Shown here one piece after another: positions 17,779 to 26,815 of a DNA stretch of 64,000 nt (within the stretch, counting starts at the first letter, position 1; every line of letters starts with the position of its first letter). This stretch comes from Hygrophila difformis. Taxonomy: Eukaryota > Streptophyta > Magnoliopsida > Lamiales > Acanthaceae. The stretch is taken from the NCBI GenBank assembly GCA_030278955.1, contig JAOANR010000004.1, forward strand, positions 56,383,120-56,447,119, given 5' to 3'. The translations under genes were made by a program, and so were the position numbers. The notes under the pieces are model-generated. The model ran no database searches. It was not told where the DNA came from and saw only the letters and a program-made list of their open reading frames with translations.

Positions 17779-19709
17779 CTAAAAAATGCATGAAGGGATA
17801 CTAAGATGGTCTAAGTTAAAAAATTCATCCCTCCCTTCATCAGAAAAAGATAAAGCGGAAATTACTTCTTTGTTTTTCAACAGAGGTTGTGCCGGCGAAC
17901 GCACTACGTTTAGGGCAAAGTTGGGCGATAGTGCTTCATCATTGCTAACACGGACGGCGGAGTTCGAATTGTTGCTAGGCGGATCATGACAGCGGGACCA
18001 CCACTTGGCATAATCACGGGTTGTCGAAAGAATGGAACCCGATACACCAGGATATGTAAGAGACGCCTTCGTGAGAAATTGGGTGCTCACCAACCATAAC
18101 CGGTATAACTCGCTCGGATCTCCAGAAAGGATCTCTTCCTTCAATGCCCCCGGGATGTGCTGACAAAACCTGAATCTCCGGCTAAAACGATGTGGACTGT
18201 ATGCCTCAACAATGCAAGAAGACCCGCATCTAAACGTCAAGTAAGCCGAACGTACACAAATGAGAAGATCCCTTCTAGAGGAATTGATAAGGAACTCATT
18301 ACCATGAAAGGTGAAAGGAGCCGTCGCAGTGGTGAATCGAAAGCACAGTAAAGAAGAAGACGAGATGTTGGTAAACAATCTCTGGGCGGCAGTATAACTG
18401 ATACGTCTAAAGGCATCTACACCCGAAAACCCCACCATGGGCGGGTTCTCCGCAACCTCCAGCCAATCATGGGTCGGAAAGTGTCCCGCGAGCCACGGAT
18501 AAACAAAGTGAAGAGGAAAAACCGCATTGCACTGCTTCAAGTCAGTGGACGTGCATATCATCCTCAAGCCTCGGTATATGCTCGCCAACACGGGGATAGC
18601 CAAGGAAAACTGTGTGCCACGCGCCATGCGACTGGCAACTCGAAAGACAGATGGTCGAACCATGCCTACACGGCCATGGGGAAGCGCAAATCCACAAATC
18701 CAAGCAGAAATGAATGCTGCTAGATAAAGCTCATCACAGTAAGCAACGTCCACGCCTAGAAAGTCCATATTGCCACTAACAGGCTCTTGCAGTTGCGTTC
18801 TGCTTATAGTCCCACTTGGGATGGACGGCTCCTTAGGTGCCCTCGCCCTCTTCTTTTGAGGCTGAAGTGTCGGGCTAGAATATTTCCTGCCTTTCCCGAA
18901 CCAAAACTCCACCCACGCCGGAATAGAGACCGCCTTATCCTTCTTGCAGATCGAGTGGTATGCCAAAAACAGATATCTGCAAGCAAAGGAAAATTAGTCA
19001 AAGAAAAGGAAGGAAGACGGAAACAAAATAAAAAATAAAGAAGAGAGACCGAAATGATAATTGGACCGTACTTGCAGCTAACTGGGGTTTGGTCGTTCCC
19101 GTAGCTCAAAGTCTTGTCACTCGGTACAGCTTCGTCATAAAACTCACCCTGTAGGGGAAGCCTAACCAGCTCATGGATATCCCACAACGAAAGTGAAAGC
19201 TCACCAATGGGAGTACATAAGGTGTTCGTGCTCGGACGCCACCGTTCAAGAAATGCGCGAAGTACTCCTTTGCTGCAGTAATACGTGAAGAGTGAAGCCT
19301 GTACACCGTCATAGATCTGTGCACGCCTCAAATGCTGCTTGTGGTGCCAAAGCACGTGCTCAGTCCACTCCCAATAACCTGGGCAGAAACAAAACATGCC
19401 GAACATAGAGTCTGGGAAATTGGCATCAGCGCTAAGATCCGGGACCGCGTTCGGGTGAAATGGCTCGAGCTCACGGCTACCCAATCTGTGGAGAGTAGAT
19501 CGAAGTGAGAGGGCAGTCTCCTCGCCTTCTGATCCATCCGCTCGCACAATTTTCCATACAGACCTGCGAGTCCAATGCTCCGGGTGTTCAACATTAACCC
19601 TTGAACGAGGCGGTATCACTGGAGTGTCGATAAGGATACGAGTCTGGGCATCCTTATCACGACCAACTATAAGATGATTCCCGTCACTCCGGATAAACTG
19701 TTTAGCCAT
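17779..19709 (-). CDS. Antisense plant mobile domain (PMD) protein inside the Tat element, exons 1-2
   Basis: Encoded opposite to gag-pol. Exon 1 runs 19709-19072 and exon 2 begins at 18976; the intron between them has GT-AG ends and the phase is kept (638 nt leaves two bases, completed by the first base of exon 2). ATG at 19709-19707 follows a TTTTGCAG acceptor-like site, suggesting a 5' UTR intron. The first exon carries LCTPIGELSLSLWDIHELV and RLPLQGEFYDEAVP. The second carries LAAFISAWICGFALP and FSLAIPVLASIYRGL. These are hallmarks of the aminotransferase-like plant mobile domain. Exon 2 is open to a TAG at 17779. Whether it stops there or splices on to the coiled-coil exon at 17659-16886 is unresolved, because no in-phase donor is obvious. 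Function within the element is unknown; host PMD proteins act in gene and transposon silencing. Confidence 0.8.
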
Positions 19710-20339
19710 GACGCCACTGCAAAACAAAAATCAGGAAAATTGGTTATCTTCCAAGAAAATGGGGTTATTTCCACGAAAAAGAAAAGACGAAAAAAAAAGA
19801 AAGAAAGAAAGAAAGAAAAAGAAAAAAAAAACATTTGCAAGATAAATGCGATGTTATTTTTTTTTGAATGACATGGAAAAAATATTGCAAGATGAAGGCA
19901 AAAAAAAAATACATGTCAAATTTGGAAAAAAATTAATTTTAAGTTCATTTTAAATTTTTGGACTTAGAGTTAAATTTCTAAGAAATCAAATTTTGGGCCC
20001 TACAAAAAGTGAATATTTACATGTAAACAAAAAAATACATGTTAAATATTGATTTTAAGTTCATTATTAAATTATGAACTTAAGATTAAATATTTTAGGA
20101 CCTATCCTCAAAATGCCAAATATGTTGGGGTCAAAATTTGGTCTTCCAAAATTTAGGGCTTAAATCCTAAGGTTTAGAATACTTGGGGGGCAAAATTTAA
20201 TTACTAAAGATTTGGGGCCAAGAATTCTAGGGTTTTTAAGTGTTGGGGTTAAAGTGGAATAACAAGAAAATTGTCTTCATCTCCCCTAAATTGAAAAGAA
20301 CGCAGCCCCATTCTTTTTCTTTCTTCTTCTTCCCTCAAA
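19710..20339. other. AT-rich, purine-tract interval inside the Tat element
   Basis: Contains an (A)n(GAAA)n purine run (about 19770-19830), then repeated AAATTTTGG/TTAGGG-like phrases and a C/T-rich stretch that ends in TTCTTCTTCCC. On the minus strand it would be the 5' UTR intron of the PMD gene. Confidence 0.45.
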
Positions 20340-21230
20340 TCTCAACTCTGCACCCTTCCCCCACCAAGCCAACTCCGGCGCCCGGACGAGCGACGAGGCG
20401 AGCAGCGGCGGCAGCGGCTCTCCGGCGCTATCCTCCCTCCTCTGGCGGCGGTTCCAAGCGGCGACGGGTAGCGGCAGCGGCTTGGAGTAGCGAGGCCGGA
20501 GCGGCGCGAGCAGCTTTCAACAGCAGCGGGCGTCCGGCAGCGCCGGCGTCGGGCGGCCTCCCTTCCGGCACGATTTGGAACGGCGATGGGCAGCGGGCGC
20601 AATGAGCATGGCAGTGTCAGGCCCTTCCCTCCGGCGACTCCTAGCGAGAACCCAACAACAACGACGGCGAGCAACGAGCAGCGGCAGGGCCAATCTTCAC
20701 TGCGGGACCCGGCGAGCGAAGGTGCGGCAGGCGCCTCCACCTCCGGCGGCGCGAGCTGCTCCTCCCTCCGACGCAACAGCAGTGGCGGCACCCGGCGAGC
20801 GTAGCGGCGGCGGGGCGTGAGCAAACTGACGAGCCCGGCGGCGGTCCAAACAGCGACGGCAGCGGCGGGCGCGAAGCTCCGGCCGTGCCCCTCCGTCAAT
20901 CTCTGCCTCCGGCCATGGATCTCTGTCTCCCTCCAACGACGACGAACATAGCGGCAGAATTCCGGCAACCTTCTCTCCCTCCGGCGATACGGGTGACCTC
21001 CGGCAGCAACAGGCACGACGGGCGTCTCTTCCTCCGGCAGTGCGAACAGCGGCGGGCCTTATGAACAAATAACGGATGAGGCGAACGGCAGCGCCGTCGC
21101 CAAACACCGCCATTGTCAAAGGCTTCTTGGTGGCGGGTAGGATAGGGATAGAGGCCAACGGCAGCGCCGTGTGACCAAACATCCCGTCTACCATGACGAC
21201 AACCAGGTACCCGACTCTCATTTGAATTAA
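20340..21230. other. GC-rich block inside the Tat element
   Basis: About 0.9 kb rich in CGG/CCG, very different from the AT-rich DNA around it, with overlapping Ala/Arg/Pro-rich ORFs open on both strands (for example 20575-20820 plus, 20342-21016 minus). Being open on both strands is what GC-rich DNA gives by chance. I see no recognisable domain. It could be the promoter/5' leader of the antisense gene or captured host DNA. Confidence 0.4.
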
Positions 21231-22245
21231 TTGGAGCAGAATCTGAGTTGAACGATGTGGGTTTGGTTGTGGTTTGCTTCACTGTTATGGAGTTGACAAA
21301 AAAAAAAACAACAAGGAAAACAAAGAAACAAGAATGCAGAAACAAAAAAAAAGAGAAACAGTGGCAAGAAAAGAGGAAAAAAACGCAATAGGAAAACACA
21401 AGAAGCAAAAAAATAGGGGTGCAGAAACAGAAAAAAAAAAAAGGGAGCAGAAAGGCGTAAAAAAAAAAAGAAAAAAATACAGGGCATGGGCTATATTTAC
21501 CTGACTTATGTTTGCTGAAATTGGTGGGTTGTATGCTTTATGCCTTGTTTCTGGCTTTCCTATAGATTCACATGTGAAGAGTTAGTTATGTGATGTAAAT
21601 TGGTATGGATTGAATGAAAATGGTTATACCACTAATGAGAAGAAAATTACCTCGGTTGGTCTTACTAGTCTGCTTATGGGAAAGATGTAGAGTGATTTCT
21701 TGTTACTGAGGGTTTAATTTATAGATGCCAAACTAAATCACATTAGATATGTGAAGATCCAACAAATATGATCCTTGTTAGATTTAACCTGGGTATGATT
21801 TTGGATATTTGAGGTCTCATGAATCAGTTTGAATTAGATTTGGAGGTTTGTTAATCAATTTTGAATTGAGTACCAAGATTGATGAAAGAATTTGGTACAA
21901 AGTTGCTGATTGGGGAAGATATGGTGGAGAGATATGGATACTAAGGGATATTAAAATGACAAAATAAATCTGTGCAAATCAATCCTACATAAATCAAAGA
22001 ATTGGAGATTGAAAGGTTTCTCATGCAGCGCCACCGATCCTGGGAAGATTTTGATTTTTGGTGAAATCATATAATTAGATATCGGAAATTGCAACAAAAA
22101 AAAAGGAAGAAGAAAAAAAAAGGAAAAAAAGAAAAGAAGAAAAGGGAAAAAGAAAAAAAAGCCAAGGAAATTCATGAAACATCATAAAAAATATTTCGAG
22201 ACTCGTTCACGTCTCAAATATTTTATTTCGCCCTAAACAAGTCTC
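21231..22245. other. Tat element 3' non-coding interval
   Basis: A-rich tracts (about 21298-21480 and 22097-22160) separated by ordinary AT-rich sequence. No coding region is supported. Confidence 0.5.
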
Positions 22246-22256
22246 GAGGGGGCATC
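22246..22256 (+). other. Polypurine tract
   Basis: GAGGGGGCATC directly precedes the 3' LTR; this is where plus-strand DNA synthesis would be primed. Confidence 0.7.
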
Positions 22257-22967
22257 TGTAAACACGTGAAATTTGTTCGTCACTAAAAATGCGACACGTG
22301 TAAATTTAAATATTAATTTAATTATTTTTAAGCATTTTAAATAAATTAAATGCTTGAAATAATTATTAATATTTATTGGGCCATTTGGATCCATCAAGCC
22401 AAATGGATTTAATTATATTGAACCAATGTGGACAAGTCCAAATGAAAGACCCACAAGCTTCATGGCCAAATGAAAGACCCACAAGCCTATGATCCAATGG
22501 ACACTTGAAGCAGGCTAGTCCATGGAAATCGGTCAATGTGAACAAGCCCAGATGAAAGGCCCACGTGACCCGATAAAAATGTGGATTGGACCAGCCCATC
22601 GATTGGTCTATCATCCACAAACCCTAGGGTTTTTCCCTCTATAAATAGAGGCACCCTGTCACACATACACTACTTCACTTCCAGACACACATCTTCATAT
22701 TCTAATCACTCTCAAGACTCAAACACTTGAGATCTACAGCAACAAAACGCTGCAGAAATTCCAAGAAGCCGAAGAAGAAGCACAAAAGCATCTCGACGTC
22801 TTCAAGGTTGGAGGAATCAAAGGAGTAACAGAAGTCGAACACTCATATCGTTTGATCTTCACATATTTCTTTTAAATTCATTCAAATTCTCTGTAATTTG
22901 CAGACATTTCTTGTGAAATTAATAAAATTATTTTACAGTTTCTGTCTACGTATTTTTTGCACCTACA
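22257..22967 (+). repeat. 3' LTR of the Tat element (54-bp deletion)
   Basis: 711 bp. It matches the 5' LTR with six transitions, and lacks 54 bp between two CCAA sequences of the internal direct repeat. TATAAATAG lies at 22640-22648. Confidence 0.95.
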
Positions 22968-22972
22968 ATTAT
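22968..22972. repeat. Target-site duplication, right copy (ATTAT)
   Basis: Matches 8816-8820. Five-base duplications are standard for LTR-retrotransposon integrases. Confidence 0.9.
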
Positions 22973-23392
22973 TAATTTTAAACTACAAAATTTTTAATTC
23001 TAATTATTTAAGGTTAAGTTACGGTTTGAATTGGCTTATTATAAAACTCATTATTTATTTTTATACCTATTACTAGTAGTACTTTCTTGAATTCAAACCT
23101 CAGAAATACAAAAATTGAAGGCTGGTTTTTCCACCGGATGTGGAATCGAGGAGACCGTTAAAAAACCTAAAAACATAAATGAAGAAACTGGTGAAATAAC
23201 GAAATTGCCCTTCCAAAATTCACGTTAAAGTTGACGGCCAAGGTTTGGCGTGGGGCCCAGTTTTCGTGTGCCAGCCTGCACTTGTTAGTGGTTAATGACT
23301 TTGTGCTTTGGGGCTTTTTATTTTAAAACTGATTATAATTTGCACATGAATGCGTGGTTTTGTTACCATATGGTTTTATTAATCACACTTTT
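22973..23392. other. Intergenic, no gene seen
   Basis: Spacer between the Tat element and the truncated LINE; nothing recognisable. Confidence 0.5.
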
Positions 23393-23919
23393 GCGCGCAA
23401 ACTCTTTTTTTGGATAAAAGGCGCCAGAGCGCGGCAAAGAGAGAAAGCTAGAAAAAAGCCTACAGCAAGCAAGGGGAGGTAGAGGGGATACAAAAATAAA
23501 AGGAACCCAAAATAAACGAACGTCTAGTCCCTAGGGAACCAGACGCCCGAAAAGTCTGCATGCAGAAACGACTGGACATCATCTGGAGGAAACGCCCAAG
23601 AAGTGAAAAACTCTTCAGAACGAGCACCGCGCTTAGCAAGCAAGTCTGCCACGAAGTTTCCTTCCCTCATAATATGATACCAACGAATACCAGGTCTCGT
23701 CAATAAGGCATCCGAAATATTTTTAATTAAAGGAAAAAGCCAATGGTCCGCCGCCACCCCTTCCGCCACAAGACGAATAGCTTCTTGGGAGTCAGAGTAA
23801 CAACAAGCAATCTGAAGACCAAGCAAGATAAGACGTTGAATACCATTCCAAATCCCATGAAGTTCAGCAACAAGATTAGAGGCAACACCAACCGAGCCAG
23901 ACACTCCCTCCAATTATTG

Positions 23920-23954
<35 letters not shown>

Positions 23955-24083
23955 ACTTTACAGTTTTTAACTGTATTTCTTATTTATATACATGTTTTTT
24001 TTTTTTTTTTTTTTTTTTAAATTATAAATACAAAATATCGTACATAAAGCTGCAAACTCCCATTGAAAGCGCGCAAACTCTTT
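23393..24083 (-). mobile_element. 5'-truncated LINE with an inverted copy of its target flank
   Basis: The 15-mer GCGCGCAAACTCTTT occurs at 23393-23407 and again at 24069-24083 and is read as the target-site duplication. Between them, on the minus strand, lies a LINE 3' end: about 500 bp ending in TTTTATCCAAAAAAA (23408-23907). Then comes a 162-bp segment (23908-24069) that is the reverse complement of the DNA right of the insertion (24080-24209). The LINE 3' end resembles that of the intact LINE at 26.8-32.5 kb. See findings for the proposed mechanism. Confidence 0.8.
23524..23913 (-). pseudogene. LINE ORF2 C-terminal RNase H fragment
   Basis: About 125 codons homologous to the end of ORF2 of the LINE at 28375-32448. 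Shared blocks include NLVAELHGIWNG, ACCYSDS, NISD, VADCLAKRGA-like and TWAFPPDD-like segments. The fragment begins inside the RNase H-like domain because of 5' truncation; the upstream ATG is fortuitous. Divergence from the intact copy is clear, so it is a different subfamily or older. Confidence 0.85.
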
Positions 24084-24209
24084 CAATGGGAGTTTGCAGC
24101 TTTATGTACGATATTTTGTATTTATAATTTTTAAAAAAACATGTATATAAATAAGAAATACAGTTAAAAACTGTAAAGTACTAAATTTTAAAAAAAACAA
24201 TAATTGGAG
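23908..24209. repeat. Near-perfect inverted repeat (fold-back), 10-bp spacer
   Basis: The left arm 23908-24069 begins CTCCAATTATTG and ends CATTGAAAG. The right arm 24080-24209 begins CTTTCAATGGGAG and ends CAATAATTGGAG. The spacer is CGCGCAAACT. The arms pair throughout, except that two T tracts in the left arm (about 30 and 26 bases) face much shorter A tracts (7-9 bases) in the right arm. Confidence 0.95.
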
Positions 24210-26780
24210 TATATTTTTCTGGTAAATAGTGTAAAACAAGTTGTGGGGAAAATCGAATGATAAAGTAAAGAGTGAACTGTTGAGCTAAACTCTGATGTCA
24301 GTTAACAAATACTCCATCTTACAGAAATTATAACAGTAAATGACATAATAATAATAATTTTAATTTGATAGTACTAGAAAACAAAAATTGAATTCGACTA
24401 ACACGATGCCAAGTTATTTTAAATTTAATTTTTATAAGATTAATTTTTTTTTTGAGCAAATTGAAATTTTACTGATATAGAAATACTCCTTTAAAATGAT
24501 GTAGAATTGGACCCTTTTTTTTCTTTTTTTTTTTTTAGCACGACAGCCTTAGAAGGCTGGAGAAGAAATTTTGATCGACTGACATCCAATTTTTATATGT
24601 TCTTTTTATTCCTCGTCATAATTCGTGTGTCATAAAATTTAATCAGTGGACGCATGATCTTAAGGTTGGGGCAAACTTCAATATAATTTTTTTTTCTCAC
24701 AACATATAAAATAATAAAAGATAATATTATTTCAAAAATTAATTATAAATATTATATTTTTACATTAGGGGCCGGGAGACAATTTTAATATACGAATCGC
24801 TATATTTAGAGCTCGGGGGCAAAATTATAGAAAGTTGTCTTCTACTATAGCTAAAATTCACAAAGTTATATAACAAATTTTTAACAATTTTTTTCAGTTT
24901 GGGGCGCGAAATTATAGAAAACTATTTTCTACCATAGCTAAAATACACATACCATATACAAAATTAAAAGCAAATTTTGAACTAGAGAGGGGGCGCCCGC
25001 AAGCCACTACATACGCCCCGCCACTGATTTTAATCGACCTAAAACACAAAAAATTGATATTCACAAATCACAAAGTGGGATCATTATCTGTGTGAAAATT
25101 ATTTAATTCATTAGTCACGTTGTATAAATACTTGTAACAATGCATCTAAACTACTTTCGCCATTCTTTTGTGTAATTCTGCCAATAGAGTTAGGGTCCTG
25201 AAATACATTATTCAGAACATTTCTAAACATGCTACATCTGTATCAATTCATGCTAGAAAGATGGAAGGGGTCAAAGTTACCTAAATGAACGGGAACATTA
25301 AAATGGATTGAATATCTAATTATTATTTAACTAATGCCATGATTACCTACCCATTAATTGCTTGCCTTTTGGATTATTTCTTGCCCACTCACATTGATAT
25401 GTACTTCTGTAGCCATGATTTGTATCAACATGATATATGTAAATATTATCATGCTGTTTGGAATTAATAAAACACTTGCTTAAATTTTCTGATTTTAGGT
25501 TCTTTTTTATTTAAATGATACATGTACCATGTTTATTTATTACCATGTTGTATGTAATTCATATCATGCTACGTGGATGTATTATCATGCTGTATGGAAT
25601 TAATAAAATATTTATTTAAATTTTTGAAATTTGGATTCATTTTTATTTAAATGATACAGGTATTATGCGTATTTATTTGTATGCTGTATGTAATTCATAG
25701 CATGCTATCTGAAATTATCATCATGCTATAAGGAATTAATAAAATGTTTGTTTCAAGTACTTGAATATATTAATTACGCTTTTTGGCAACACACAAAACA
25801 TATTTTAATTACTTATTGACTATTTTGTGAATATTATAATTAATTTTTAAATTGAATATTTTAATTACTTTTGTAAATATACATAGCATATCCCATTAAA
25901 AAAAGATGGCATTTACGTTTTTATGGGAAATATACCATTTATGTTTTTTGGCAATATTGATTACTTAAAATAATACCTAATACTTATAGTAATGTACTAA
26001 ATGCATATTAATCATTATCAAATACTTAATACTTAAAAGTTACGCCAGAAAAATACTTAATACTTAAAAATAATTTATTAATGCAAATGTATATCAATTA
26101 AATTGCAACCAATTTTCCAAAAAATTCTACCCAGCATGAAATTCATAAAATTCAGCAATTCAGTTTTGTCCTGATTCAGGGCCGGAACCGGTTCCTAATT
26201 CTGCATCCTTTCAAGGATACAGTTAGTTGTTCGTTGACAATTATTAATCATTGTAATACCAAATTAGTTACGCATTAATTGAAATTTATCTACACATATA
26301 AATACTACATTTTTAATATAAAAAGGATTTAAGTATCTTATCAAATCATTATTCCAAATTTTTCTGGCTTCGGCTCTGGGAAAAAAAAAATCATTATTCC
26401 AAATATCCGGCAGTGGACAAAGTTGACGACGCTGTCAAAATTGATCAAAACACATACAGATATTAATACACATTTAGAATTAAATTAATTCAATATACTA
26501 ACTTTTTATTTCCGACACCAATAACTTGAACCAAACTCTGAAAACTCTAAAATACTAATACACACTCAAATATTGAATGATGTTGGTTACTTATTGAAAT
26601 AACGAAGTGCAAGCGTAATCAATGATCTTAATCAGATATTAATGTTTTTAGGACAATCCAAAGCTCCATTTAATTAATTAAATGGAGGACAATGTAATAA
26701 CTCATTACTTAATTACAGAAGCGTAAGCGTAAACCGAAATTCGGAGTATTATTTATGTTTTTTTTTTCATTCTATACTTC
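24210..26780. other. Long AT-rich intergenic region
   Basis: No gene found. It holds the tandem repeat described separately and several A/T homopolymer runs. The phrase GGGG(C/G)... followed by AAATTATAGAAAA occurs twice near 24815 and 24905, suggesting an old transposon remnant. Confidence 0.5.
25430..25765. repeat. Degenerate tandem repeat, period about 135 bp, about 2.5 copies
   Basis: Units begin with ATTATCATGCTGTTTGGAAT (25444), ATTATCATGCTGTATGGAAT (25581) and ATTATCATCATGCTATAAGG (25714), each followed by TTAATAAAA. Spacings are 137 and 133 bp. Intervening parts (TTTATTTAAATGATACA.GTA and TGTATGTAATTCATA) also recur. Confidence 0.8.
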
Positions 26781-26795
26781 AATTCTTTTACAATG
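26781..26795. repeat. LINE target-site duplication, left copy
   Basis: AATTCTTTTACAATG, identical to 32542-32556. Confidence 0.9.
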
Positions 26796-26815
26796 AAACT
26801 TAGATATCAAGTAAG

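Larger units (their letters stand above)
8821..22967 (+). mobile_element. Ty3/gypsy LTR retrotransposon, Tat clade, complete, with antisense PMD gene
   Basis: About 14.1 kb bounded by LTRs at 8821-9585 and 22257-22967. It is flanked by the 5-bp direct repeat ATTAT (8816-8820 and 22968-22972), which fixes both ends. Order: 5' LTR, primer-binding-site region, gag, protease, RT, RNase H, a second RNase H, integrase, a long non-coding interval holding an antisense spliced PMD gene, a GC-rich stretch, polypurine tract, 3' LTR. A second RNase H domain after the RT-linked one, plus extra antisense ORFs between pol and the 3' LTR, is established for the Tat lineage. I count six substitutions between the LTRs, all transitions, plus one 54-bp deletion, so the insertion is recent. 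The coding regions are nevertheless broken, so it was probably mobilised in trans or inactivated soon after insertion. Confidence 0.95.

Noticed and set aside
20240..21221. Long overlapping ORFs rich in Ala, Arg and Pro on both strands
   Set aside because: Open frames on both strands are expected from GC-rich DNA with few AT-type stops. No domain is recognisable and no splice context supports a gene.
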